A stretch of 64,000 bases of DNA from Turritopsis dohrnii (taxonomy: Eukaryota; Cnidaria; Hydrozoa; Anthoathecata; Oceaniidae): contig BQMF02000052.1 in the NCBI GenBank assembly GCA_027922465.2, positions 992,001 through 1,056,000 of the forward strand. The letters are read 5' to 3'. The notes under the pieces were generated by a model, which saw nothing but the letters and a program-made list of their open reading frames with translations, was not told the DNA's origin and did not search any database. This document shows, in pieces, positions 12,018-23,639 of the stretch (positions are counted from its first letter, which is position 1; every line of letters begins with the position of its first letter). The translations under genes were made by a program, and so were the position numbers.

Positions 12018-12555
12018 TCTTATTATACTAATTCGCAATGTGTGTAACACATTTAACTTAGAGAGTGTTTTGTTTTTGTTCTTTTCATGGTCAAAATCTT
12101 CTTAATCGTGGTCATTTTTTCGTTAGACCATTGACAATTGACGATTAGTATAATAGCACGCGGCATGACGTCAGTTATTTTTATCGCATCACGGGGGAAT
12201 CATTGCATTGCAACCCCAATCGAACGCGACGTTTTTGGGGAAATATCTCGAGAACCAATAGGGATAACTGACGTTTTATAGGGTCGGCGATACGGGTGAT
12301 GGGGTGACGCAACATTTGGGCCTAAATTTTATTTGGTACTGCGGCTATGACGTCATTAAAATCTTTGATCGACGATATCTCTGCAACGGTTGATCGTAGC
12401 GAAACGATCCCATACACTTTTTTGATCAGCTTTTCGAGCTCTACAACATGGGAACACTTTCCAGTCACGATTTTGTGATTTAATTTTTCGTCACCTATTT
12501 TCGACACATCCTTTTCGAAATTAATGCCGTAAAAAACTTTTACGCGAGATACTAG
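12018..12555 (+). mobile_element. Helitron-like element 2
   Basis: Begins 'TCTTATTATACTAATTCGC' exactly after the CTAG of element 1. Ends 'GATACTAG' (CTAG at 12552-12555) about 12 nt after a small hairpin (GTAAAA/TTTTAC, about 12528-12542). The body is nearly the same as element 3, including 'AACCAATAGGGATAACTGAC'. The minus-strand open frame at 12322-12576 is a by-product of this repeat, not a gene. Confidence 0.7.
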
Positions 12556-13115
12556 TCTACTTATACTAATCCGCAATCGTGCATCCCACTTTTATTTTAG
12601 AGAGTGTTGTGTTTTTTCTAAATTTACGGTCAAAATCTTCTTAATCGTGGTCATTTTTTCGTTAGACCATTGATAATTGACGATTAGTATAATAGCACGC
12701 GGCGTGACGTCAGTTATTTTTATCTTATCACGGGGGAACCATTGCATTGCATCCCCAATCGAACGCGACGTTTTTGGGGAAATATCTCGAGAACCAATAG
12801 GGATAACTGACGTTTTTAGGGGGCCGCGATACGGGTGACGGAGTGACGCAACATTTGGGCCTAAATTTTATTTGGTACTGTGGATATGACGTCATTAAAA
12901 TCTTTGATCGACGATATCTCTGCAACGGTTGATCGTAGCGAAACGATCCCATACATTTTTTTGCTCAGTTTTTCGAGCTCTACAACATGGGTGCACTTTC
13001 CATTTCCAATTCCGTAATTAAAATTTTCATCACGGGGTTCCCACACGGGAATGTGGGATTCTTGCACATCCTTTTCGAAATTAAAGCCGTAAAAAACTTT
13101 TACACGAGATACTAG
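12556..13115 (+). mobile_element. Helitron-like element 3
   Basis: Begins 'TCTACTTATACTAATCCGC' directly after element 2 and ends 'GATACTAG' at 13115, followed by T, as expected for insertion between A and T. It has the same hairpin as element 2 and roughly 90% similarity to it by eye. Together elements 1-3 form a head-to-tail tract with no host DNA between copies. Confidence 0.7.
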
Positions 13116-14217
13116 TATATATATAATTTATTTGTGCGAGTTTGGGAGAAAATCACCAAGTTGTAATACTGATAAATTAATCAGTAATTCGTCAGAAATT
13201 TATCTGTAATTATCAGTAATTATTAATCAGTAATACTTTCATAATTTAGGAATATATTACAGTATAAGTTTTTTATACATAATTATACTTCCTCGGCTTC
13301 CCCAATAAAACATAGGTTTTCGAAAATTCCTTACATGAAATATATATACCTGCAAATTTCCTAGAGAGAATCTGTGATTGTACAAAAAGAAAATGCCCTT
13401 GCTGCTAAAACTAACCCCTGTAAAATATTTATATAATTGACGACTTCTTCAAACACATGACTGGTTTTTATTAGCATTTACAGTGTCATTTGTTTGCTGT
13501 TTACAGTTATCATTAAACAAGTTATCCTGTCAGCAATTAACCTCAATATAAAAAAGTTTCAGATGCCACATCACATTCATCATAAAAACAGTACTGGGGA
13601 ACCAAGAAACGTTTTATTTGGGGCTTTTCTGATCATTTCAGCGATGGCTTTATGATCATCACCCTTACGTAATTTCCACGTGTTTGTATCAAATCCCGAA
13701 AAGTTGGGCTTTTCACCAAAACCTCGTGGAAACTGCTTCCAACGTTTGCTACAACCTTTATAAAAAAAAATTATATTGATCGGCATTAAAGTCAGGGAAA
13801 ACAGGGTGTTTTTGTGGAAAAGTCACGGCAAATCATACCTTTTTACTCCATAGAGTCAGGGAAAGTCGGAAATATTTTGGAAAAAGTGCTATGAACCCGT
13901 GGTAGCTGTATGACATAACTGGATTTGCTACCAGTACATATAAGTTACGTCGATTGTATGTTTCATAGTCATGTATGAAATATATCTTTAACAGCACAAA
14001 ATACTGTCATAATTCTTTATCCCTCACTGAAATTGTCAGAGAAACTAGTTTTACGTTTGTGACTAATCTCTCTAGAAAATGCTGACCCAATTAAGGCTTT
14101 AATTATTATCCCCAACCTGCTTTCAAAGAAATTGTTGCGTTTCGAAATAGTTTCCTGGCAATAAATGTAATGGATTTCCATATGTGTGAAACTTCGAAAC
14201 GTCACAATTCCCTCTAG
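13116..14217. other. Gap with AT-rich repeats
   Basis: Starts with repeated 'AATTATCAGTAAT' words (13165-13240). The only coding-like stretch is the fragment at 13615-13786, listed separately. The last bases, 'CCCTCTAG', also give CTAG just before the next Helitron 5' end, so another Helitron 3' end may be buried here; no hairpin is convincing. Confidence 0.35.
13615..13786 (-). pseudogene. Orphan coding fragment, 'RGFGEKPNFSGF' domain
   Basis: The minus strand reads 'KRWKQFPRGFGEKPNFSGF' followed by 'KGDDHKAIAEMIRKA' without a stop. Composition and the glycine/proline pattern look like real protein rather than chance. The 'RGFG-KPNFSGF' words remind me of a segment in transposon-encoded proteins of invertebrates, but I cannot name the family. 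No flanking exons, start codon or regulatory signals were found, so it is probably a stranded piece of a mobile element. Confidence 0.35.
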
Positions 14218-14293
14218 TCTTATTATAATAATCCGCGTTGTGCATACCACTTTTATTTTAGAGAGTGACATATTTGTTTTTTTTTCACGGTCA

Positions 14294-15915
14294 AATCCTT
14301 CTTATTTTTTCCCTTTTCGTCGTAAAACCACGCCAAAGCGAGAGTGATTTTTTTGATTTTTCGCGATTAGTATATGCTCCTCCGTTTTGTTATTTTTGGC
14401 TTGCGCAGTGGAAATCAGCCGAAAAACGTCTTTGGAGGAGTGCGAGCAATGCAATGTTAATCGTTCGAAATTTGTCAACGATCATTTCGTGAGCAAGAAA
14501 CTTCGCGAAGAAGACATGTTTCTTTTTGTATACGAATATTTTGATTTAAATTTGATTGTTTTAGGCAGCAAATCGACGAAAGAACTGATGAAGAAACACA
14601 GGTTTGTATGCACGAAGGTATTGTTATTATTATAAAACGTTTTATTATCGTTTGTTTACAATGAAAAATCATATTTAGATATACAGAAGAAGTGCAGTGA
14701 AGTTTTTAAAAATTAGCTGCAGAAAGATCGAACGAACAAAAGGTATTATTATAAAACTTTTATACAGAAGAAGTGCAGTGAAGTTTTTAAAAATTGGCTG
14801 TGCAGAACGATAAGACTTTTATTGTTTAATAATTTAGATTAATAAAAGAACAGGTTTTTAAATGTTTGTTTACGTTTTAGTTATCAAATATCGCTATACA
14901 GAAGAAAGTGCAGTGGAGAAATGCAGTTTCATGTTTATTTACACAGTAAGGAATGGTTTTAATTTAGTTTTGTTTATTGTTTGATTTAGCTTTGAGTGGA
15001 TGTCTCAGTTATTCTGTCGTTTAGAATGTGTATATGCTGCTGGATGAAAAGGAAGCCGAGAGAAATTTGTTTTGGTAACGCACGCTATTATTACATTAAA
15101 AATGGTCCTACAGCTATGAATGTTTTTATTTCTCATGACGCTGTGGAAGTGGGGAATGTGTTATGCTGTCTGATTGTATCTATTGTATCTAATTTAAATC
15201 GATGCTTGATGCTTTTGTCTGCCTGCCAAAAAGTACAAAATCTACTGGAAAATACAGAAAGTTTAGCAGTTTTTCCAAACGAAGAGAGCAGTTTTATGTA
15301 TTTCACTTAAAAAAAAATGGTAGCGAAAGTGTTTTATAAATACCTATGTATGTTTGTGCTGGAAAGTAAATAAAGTATTAGTAATTTGTTTATAGGTATG
15401 AATATAGAAGTAAAGAGTTTAGAAGTGTTTGAAAATGTCTACAGAAGATGATCAATGCTGTTTAGTTTACTAACATGTGAATTGGCAGTGAAAGGTATCC
15501 CATTTTGTTTAAAGTTCAGCTAAAGTTAAAATAGTATAAATCTATTTAGTTATAACACAGTTGGTATGCTGGATAAATAAGAATAAAGGGTTGTTTAACT
15601 GTTGTGAATTAGCCAGAGGAGATTTTAACTCAGATTAAAAATGTGGTTGTTTTCAATTTTTTATAAACTCTTTAGATATATAAATTCTGTCATCACGTTT
15701 GTGTTTTTGATTATTATTCATAAGGTAGATGTGAATGGATTATGTATTTAAGAAGTTCATTAGTTATTACTGTGCAATGAAATGTTTATGCATTATTTTG
15801 TGTTATGGTAATCGTTTACGTACCTGGGTATATATATAAGTTTGGCATTATGATTTTATTTGTGACTTTTTATCTTCTGGGTAAATTTTTGTTTTAAGGA
15901 TAAATGCGTAGTTGA
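14294..15915 (+). repeat. Left arm of 1.6-kb palindrome
   Basis: Pairs base by base with 16824-18445 (coordinates sum to 32739). Open frames on this arm (14387-14635, 82 codons; 14996-15310, 104 codons) recur with identical translations on the other arm. Neither matches a family I know and both lie within element sequence, so I do not call them genes. Confidence 0.85.
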
Positions 15916-16823
15916 TAATTTTCCCTAAACGTCGCATTCGATTAGGGTCTCAATACAATGGTTTCACACTGACGTCGCGCACAAGAAAAGAAATAATTTA
16001 TGTGTGATCTTACATTGCTGACTCTCTTTAGCAGTTCACATCTACCATTTTGCGTAACAGACAAACGGACAAACGGAGAATCGGCTAGTATCCCGGGTAA
16101 AAACTTTTTACCGAACTTAACTTTGAAAACATTAGGTCAAATCTGCCATTCCTGTGGTACGTACGCGTCACTCGCCACCCATGTTCAGTATGCGTTGTGT
16201 CACAGAATTTAACTCGTGTATATAAAAGTTTCTTTTCAGGCATTAATTTGTTATTACATTCAGAAGATTAAAAACAGAAACAAATAGCAACATGGCTCAG
16301 AATAATATATTTATACGCAGAAGAGAAGTAACTTTAATGTAAAAAAAAATGGCAATATATAACACAGAACTGTTTACCCAGACATACGAAACCAAACATT
16401 GAATAACATTACAAAATGTGAATTGAAAACAAATTGATACCTTCCAACTGTGTTTCTTTCGTGCGGAAGTTACATTATACAGCAACCATTAATGAATTTT
16501 TGAAACGATATATAGTCTGTTCTTCCCAAAACCATCAACGTCATGATTAAAACCATGAGTTTCATTTCTTTATGCTTTTTTTTATTATTACCTAAAAAAT
16601 TAATACTTGAATTGTAATACCGAAAACCTAATCATGCTATAAGAATATTGAAATAAACAACAACAACAACAACAACAAAAAATGCAATTCAACTACGCAT
16701 TTATCCTAAAAACAATAACTCAAAACAACAAAACACCGTAATAGTAATTGTAATACTGTAATACCGAAAACCTAATCATGCTATAAGAATATTGAAATAA
16801 ACAACAACAACAAAAAGTGAAAT

Positions 16824-18445
16824 TCAACTACGCATTTATCCTTAAGACAAAAATTTACCCAGAAGATAAAAAGTCACAAATAAAATCATAATGCCAAACT
16901 TATATATATACCCAGGTACGTAAACGATTACCATAACACAAAATAATGCATAAACATTTCATTGCACAGTAATAACTAATGAACTTCTTAAATACATAAT
17001 CCATTCACATCTACCTTATGAATAATAATCAAAAACACAAACGTGATGACAGAATTTATATATCTAAAGAGTTTATAAAAAATTGAAAACAACCACATTT
17101 TTAATCTGAGTTAAAATCTCCTCTGGCTAATTCACAACAGTTAAACAACCCTTTATTCTTATTTGTCCAGCATACCAACTGTGTTATAACTAAATAGATT
17201 TATACTATTTTAACTTTAGCTGAACTTTAAACAAAATGGGATACCTTTCACTGCCAATTCACATGTTAGTAAACTAAACAGCATTGATCATCTTCTGTAG
17301 ACATTTTCAAACACTTCTAAACTCTTTACTTCTATATTCATACCTATAAACAAATTACTAATACTTTATTTACTTTCCAGCACAAACATACATAGGTATT
17401 TATAAAACACTTTCGCTACCATTTTTTTTTAAGTGAAATACATAAAACTGCTCTCTTCGTTTGGAAAAACTGCTAAACTTTCTGTATTTTCCAGTAGATT
17501 TTGTACTTTTTGGCAGGCAGACAAAAGCATCAAGCATCGATTTAAATTAGATACAATAGATACAATCAGACAGCATAACACATTCCCCACTTCCACAGCG
17601 TCATGAGAAATAAAAACATTCATAGCTGTAGGACCATTTTTAATGTAATAATAGCGTGCGTTACCAAAACAAATTTCTCTCGGCTTCCTTTTCATCCAGC
17701 AGCATATACACATTCTAAACGACAGAATAACTGAGACATCCACTCAAAGCTAAATCAAACAATAAACAAAACTAAATTAAAACCATTCCTTACTGTGTAA
17801 ATAAACATGAAACTGCATTTCTCCACTGCACTTTCTTCTGTATAGCGATATTTGATAACTAAAACGTAAACAAACATTTAAAAACCTGTTCTTTTATTAA
17901 TCTAAATTATTAAACAATAAAAGTCTTATCGTTCTGCACAGCCAATTTTTAAAAACTTCACTGCACTTCTTCTGTATAAAAGTTTTATAATAATACCTTT
18001 TGTTCGTTCGATCTTTCTGCAGCTAATTTTTAAAAACTTCACTGCACTTCTTCTGTATATCTAAATATGATTTTTCATTGTAAACAAACGATAATAAAAC
18101 GTTTTATAATAATAACAATACCTTCGTGCATACAAACCTGTGTTTCTTCATCAGTTCTTTCGTCGATTTGCTGCCTAAAACAATCAAATTTAAATCAAAA
18201 TATTCGTATACAAAAAGAAACATGTCTTCTTCGCGAAGTTTCTTGCTCACGAAATGATCGTTGACAAATTTCGAACGATTAACATTGCATTGCTCGCACT
18301 CCTCCAAAGACGTTTTTCGGCTGATTTCCACTGCGCAAGCCAAAAATAACAAAACGGAGGAGCATATACTAATCGCGAAAAATCAAAAAAATCACTCTCG
18401 CTTTGGCGTGGTTTTACGACGAAAAGGGAAAAAATAAGAAGGATT
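16824..18445 (-). repeat. Right arm of 1.6-kb palindrome
   Basis: Inverted copy of 14294-15915. The only clear difference I noticed is one base: left 'GCTGGATAAATAAG' against right 'GCTGGACAAATAAG' (about 15567 / 17172). The spacer (15916-16823) contains (AAC)n at about 16657-16678 and a local duplication of 'ACCGAAAACCTAATCATGC' (16620 and 16757). Confidence 0.85.
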
Positions 18446-18682
18446 GTATTGAGACCCTAATCGAATGCGACGTTTAGGGAAAATTATCTCGATAACCAAT
18501 AGGGATTACTGACGTTTTTTGGGGTCCGCGATACAGGCGATGGGGTGACGAAAAATTTGGGTCTAATTTTTTTTGGGGAGGGGTTTGTGACGTCATCAAA
18601 ATCTTTGAACGATGATATCTCTGTAACGGTTGATCAACGCATGCTGAACATGGGCGGCGAACGACGCCGCCTTGGCGGCTAG

Positions 18683-19655
18683 TCTATATACTAATACGCG
18701 CTGTGCATACCACTTTTTTCACGCTTTCACTCTCTAAAATTTCGGGTCGTTTTTGCGGTCACTTATTCATAATCGAGTGTCAGACCACGGCGGTTAATAT
18801 TTTTCTACGATTAGTATTAGGGGAAAACATTGCATTGCATTTAATCGTTTCATGTTTTGATTATTCGCGAGATCAAGAAACAATAGACAGCAACGAAAGT
18901 ATCGCGCGAAGATTTATTAATGTTTTTAGGGTAAGTACGCTTTAGAAGTTTTTTGTTTGTTTGTTTTGTTTTTCTTATAGTATTAATAGGGTTTCTACGT
19001 CATTACTTTTCAAATAATACGCGATTGAGGAAATGAATATCATGGCTTTTAATCATGACGCTCTGGATTCGTAAAGAAAATCGCAATTGTTTACGATTTA
19101 CGATTTACATTTTGGCACTTTTACGACTTTCGCGTTAGGCCTTTATTTACATTGGGGTTTGGATTCCATAAACAGTTACAGCGATTTTAATCTTTTTGTT
19201 GTTTACCTGTACGCACAATTTATTTTTACTACTGCATATATCGTATAGCTATATTACGAATATGTTGATGTGTTTCGGATCTTCTGATTAAAAAGTTTTT
19301 TTGTTCATAACTCCAGTGTTGAACTAAATATGCTTTAGCCGGAATACCTAGAGATTTTTAATTAAAAGAGTGAAGAGTGTTTTTTCTGTATTGACGTTAG
19401 ATATCTTTAATCAAGGGGAACCATTGCATTGCATCTTCAATTTAAAAAGTGAAAAAGTGGATGCACAGCGCGTATTTTTATTTTTGATGAATTAAAACCC
19501 GTGTTCTACACGCTGTTCTACACGGGATACTAAGTTCTAAACATTCTACATCCAAACTTTATCTTTATCATACCAAAATTCATTATACTAAGCCTTTCTC
19601 TCTGTTCAACTCACATAGATTAAAACCCGTAAAAACTTTTTACACGGGTTACTAG
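18683..19655 (+). mobile_element. Helitron-like element 5
   Basis: Begins 'TCTATATACTAATACGCG' directly after the CTAG of element 4. Ends 'GGTTACTAG' at 19655, followed by T, behind the nested hairpin 'CCCGTAAAAACTTTTTAC'. A second possible 3' end, 'CACGGGATACTAAG' near 19525-19540, lies inside with its own CCCGTG/CACGGG hairpin, so two elements may be fused here. The 80-codon plus-strand frame at 18703-18945 spans repeat sequence and ends near a donor-like GGTAAGTA; I do not call it a gene. Confidence 0.6.
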
Positions 19656-20245
19656 TTTCTCATAATGAGACACGGCAGAACGTTCCGTTTCCCTACAGTT
19701 TCCAAAGGGGAAATCTGTGAATTTCCAACACGTGTTTTTGAGGAAATTGAAATGTCCGTTTCGAAATAGTTTCCACTATAGGAAATGAACAGGGAAACGT
19801 CGAGTTTCCACGTGTAGAAATTATCAAAACTACTTCGAAACGGTCCGTTTCCTTGTGATTTCCCTAATTTAAACTATAAGGAGATTCGTGCAGTTTTTCC
19901 GGTGAATAAAAAAGGATTGTTTTTCTGAAAACTGATTCTTCATTGGCTTATTTATATACTTATGTTGAACTCAGAACTTATATATTTACTTTCTGCGGTT
20001 GCTATTATTTAAGAAGCTTTAGAAATACGATTTACTCTCTAACAAATGCTGATTGAGAAGATATTGATGGATGAACGACTACTGATTTATACATCTACAA
20101 TTTCTAATTGCGGTTGAAGATGTTTTAACGAAGTTTTATCATTGTATTCGTTGTTTATAACGCTCCAATAACATAATAAGTATAAAAAATATTCAATATT
20201 AAAAGTATGGAAAGTTTTGAAGTAAAATTTTCAGTTCACAAGGAG
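19656..20245. other. Gap with GTTTCC/GGAAAC words
   Basis: 19680-19870 is dense in 'CCGTTTCC' and 'GGAAAT' words in both orientations, likely a short decayed inverted-repeat element. No gene seen. Confidence 0.3.
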
Positions 20246-20247
20246 TA

Positions 20248-20424
20248 CAGTCGACTCTCCCTAAAGCGGACACTCTATAAAGCGGACACCTCCATAAAGC
20301 GGACACATTTTCTCGGAACGAATTGAAGTTTTCCTTTAAAAATACTTTCTATAAAGCGGACACTTCCATAAAGCGGACACTTTTTGCTGGAACGAATGGT
20401 GTCCGCTTTAGAGAGAGTTGACTG
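20248..20424. mobile_element. pogo/Tigger-like MITE, 177 bp
   Basis: Starts 'CAGTCGACTCTCCCTAAAG' and ends in the inverted partner 'CTTTAGAGAGAGTTGACTG', flanked by TA on both sides. The interior repeats 'TAAAGCGGACAC' several times. CAGT-type ends with a TA target duplication are standard for Tc1/mariner-superfamily pogo elements. Open frames on either strand here are made of the repeat. Confidence 0.8.
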
Positions 20425-20426
20425 TA

Positions 20427-22337
20427 TATGCACAAGAAAAAAGGAATATATGATGTCTCTATCTCTGAATGTCAATATTATATCTGAAATCATCTTTGAT
20501 TCTTATATTATCATCGAGTTGGAAGCCCTTGAAGAAGTAACCGTTTCTAAAGGAGAATTGTTGAGGAGAATGTTGAGTAACAATCTCTGAAGATACACTT
20601 GTCGATGTAGATGTATGAAATTCTATGATAATTCCTCACTTGTTTCGTTAAGAAGTGACAACAACTAATGGAGAAAAATTGCACCTGGATACTATCGACC
20701 AAGTTTTGTATAGTCAACTTGATCTAGAGTTGCCGAAAAACTTTCAGGATTGTTGAAATCTCAAATTGTTTTTACCTTACAATTAATAGTGATACATTTT
20801 GCAGATATAATGAAATCTGGTTATAATGGTTTGGAATGAAAATACATATTATACTTTGAAATAGGTTACATAAGGTTACAAAAGTACTTTTAATGTCAAA
20901 AAATATTGAAATAAACAGTTATCGTGTCGGAAGGACTAAATGCTAATACTTTTGTAATAGACCTATAATTGAAACAGTTTGTCAGTCCTTGTAAACCTCA
21001 TCATGACTAATTTTTCCTAACTGCTAAAGCTACACATGATAGCACAACATGTCTAATTCATTTTCCCAAGTGGCCCCATATTTCCACAGAATTGCCTGAA
21101 GGGTGCCTTCCTATAATTATTGCCATTGAAATACCACTCCTAAGCTCTTATGTAAAAACTTTCACTTTGATATTGAGACGCAAGCAACTTGCGAACATGC
21201 GTTTGACACATTTCAGCTGCAAAACTTTTTACCTGCAGATTCGTTTTAATAAATAAAAGAACCAAAACGCGTTCTGCCACGTGACTAGTTTTGTTTTTAA
21301 TTTTTGTTATGATCACGTGATCATAATATTTACAATTTCAAACTCGTTAAAACGCAGTGTGCAAAATCGTCAAAAAGTCAATACGACGAAGAGAATTTTC
21401 ATTCAAATTGTGTGTATATTTCTATAGAAAGGAGTGCCTTTTCCAGTGGTTTTATAACAAATGTGCCCACTGCGAAAAGCTTTAAACACAATAAAACATG
21501 ACATATTCTCACTAAAACGTCGGCATCATAGAATCCAGAGAATTACACGCCCTCCTTTTGTGTTGAATATAGAAGCCATCAGAGGTAGGGGACTGCAAGG
21601 TTCAGTGTAAGGACCTTTACCTTTATATACAGGACTTGCATTATATTGGAAAGTGCATTTCCTTGCTCAACGAAAAAAATAAACACAGCGTTCTCCTTGA
21701 CTTCGAACTTGGATGGAAATCCCAAATAAACAATCTATCAGTCGAGCTTGAATAACCAAATGGAATCCTAGCGAAGATTTTTTAATGTTATGTTTCACTT
21801 GATGTTCTTTGTTTCTTCACACCAAGAATACTATTGTCAAGTCTGAGACAGACTACATACTAGCTATAAATCCAATCGTTGCCCTCCAACACCATGCTGT
21901 TCGCTATCTATTCTCTCATTTTAGACAGCATGCAAGTCATCTATACAAGTTACTAGTCAGTATACTGACTTGATCACATTGCTAAGTATTTTGTTTAAAT
22001 CTTTTGTTCAATTTATAGATGATATTTTCACTTCAAATACACCTGACTTAAAGTTTAGAGAAACTCTCTAAATTTCTCTCATATCCATGCCGCTCGTGCT
22101 GGCACCCAAAGTCACTAAACCATATCTGTAAGCTTAAAGGAACGGAGTAGATTTCGGTTAAAGAGAGACATCTGATTGCTTATTCCAACAGTTATTGTTA
22201 ACTTCGTTTCTTGCTATTTCAAATAGACTCATCTTATGGCACAAAACCAATTGTGTATCCAACACATTAAGCTCTCGTTCATGACGTTACTACGAACCGT
22301 GCTTATCAGAGACCACGGAACAGGGTGGCTAAGGGAG
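20427..22337. other. Intergenic, nothing recognised
   Basis: No splice-consistent coding segments were found on either strand. The 68-codon frame at 20384-20590 begins within the MITE and has no recognisable content. Confidence 0.3.
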
Positions 22338-22490
22338 CTATAGTGTTGATGTGAAGTTTCTAATGACTTCGTAGGGAAAAATTCACGAACAACTCTTCTT
22401 AGTTGTATATGATTCCCTACAAATCTATAGAAAAAAATAGTTTCGTGTAAACGAAGCATGATTTTTCCGAATCCCGTTAAATACTGCTGT
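22338..22490. mobile_element. Compact copy of the 4.8-6.6 kb foldback element
   Basis: The left half (22340-22410) nearly equals 4755-4825 ('TGAAGTTTCTAATGACTT', 'CACGAACAACT'). The right half (22410-22486) nearly equals 6517-6590 ('TTCCCTACAAATCTATAG', 'TTTTTCCGAATCCC'). The two halves form a hairpin through GTTGTAT/ATACAAC-type and GTAGGGAA/TTCCCTAC pairs. Confidence 0.6.
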
Positions 22491-23639
22491 AAAGATCCAA
22501 ATAATTTATTGGCCTTACAATGTTGTTAAAGATGATATTTATTATAATCGTGTGCGGTTAGAATACTTACTTACAAAATAGATCGATAACTTTATGTTAT
22601 TTTATTTTTGCAGATGTGATTTAAAAGCAACCTAGATCAGTTTTTCCAACTTAATACCATTTCTTACGAAATATACTGCCGATGTGACAGCATAAGACTA
22701 TGGACAAATTAAACGCATCCCATCCATAAAAGCAACAAATTATACAAGTTATACTAATTATACTAATTATACAAATTATACAAAGAAATAACTGAATATT
22801 GCAGTTGTATATAAAATAATTTAAGCAAGATTGTATGCATGCAAGTTTAAGAATATACCTGTGTTATTCATTTCTTTGATATTTACGCTGTCCTGGAAAT
22901 TACTTTATCAATAGGAAACACGGTTTCAATCGATGTTCTCGTTAAAAATATCGAATATCGAATACAGGTTATCTGTATACAGCAAGTTTGATATAAAAGC
23001 TCGCTCAATTGCTCGTTAAATTATTAAGGCTATAAATTTATGATTTACCTGCTGATGAATCAAAACCATTCACCAGATAAAAAAAGTTGTTAGCTACATT
23101 CAAATAAACCCATCCCGAAGTTTTGTTTAAACATCGTAATATGGATGAGCCAACAAATATGATGTTGTTTTAAAGATTTTATGCCTTTAATCATCTCACA
23201 ACGGAATGGAAATAACATGTGAATAATCCTAAGCAAAATTTATAGAAACGAGGCTACACATATCTATCTACACATATTGGTACAAATGAAATTATATTTG
23301 CGACACTTATATCTCCTTCTTTTACAATTTGATTTACATGCACATACACTCAGTTCGATCAACGCCAACGGGGTTGGTAAGCTGTCATTATCGGAAGCTA
23401 TGCATCATTGATCGTTTCCCATCCAAAGCTTTCGGATGTTGGTAGTTTCTGAAAGGCCACGTGAGAGCGCTTAAGCACTAAGGTGAGATAGTGAATGCGA
23501 AATATGTAGTATTTCAAAGCTGACATAGTAGATGGAAGCTTTTCTGTTTCCACTTGGAACTTCGACATCGACGTAGCTGTGGCAGAGTAGTGATATGCCC
23601 GGGCAACGTTTTCCTACATAAAGTTGCACAAAAAAAAGA
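22491..23639. other. Intergenic, nothing recognised
   Basis: AT-rich; a short tract of 'TATACTAATTATAC' words at 22740-22790. No supported gene. Confidence 0.3.

Larger units (their letters stand above)
14218..18682 (+). mobile_element. Helitron-like element 4 with internal palindrome
   Basis: The 5' end 'TCTTATTATAATAATCCGCG' and the word 'TTTATTTTAGAGAGTG' match the other copies. The 3' end has the hairpin GCCGCC/GGCGGC and CTAG at 18679-18682, preceded by 'GCTGAACATGGGCGGCG' as in element 1. The interior holds a giant inverted repeat. The plus copy breaks off at 15915. The sequence beyond it, read on the minus strand from 18445 to about 16160, reproduces the element 1 layout, down to 'GAACATGGGTGGCGAGTGAC'. 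So this looks like two related copies in head-to-head orientation enclosed by one pair of ends. Confidence 0.6.

Noticed and set aside
12322..13067. Two similar minus-strand frames (84 and 68 codons) that look like a duplicated gene
   Set aside because: They are the same stretch of Helitron elements 2 and 3 read in reverse; the repeat explains the similarity.
14387..18352. Duplicated 82- and 104-codon frames as a gene pair
   Set aside because: They coincide with the arms of the palindrome and lie within non-autonomous Helitron sequence; no known domain.
20275..20590. Short frames around the pogo-like MITE
   Set aside because: Composed of 'AAAGCGGACAC' repeats.
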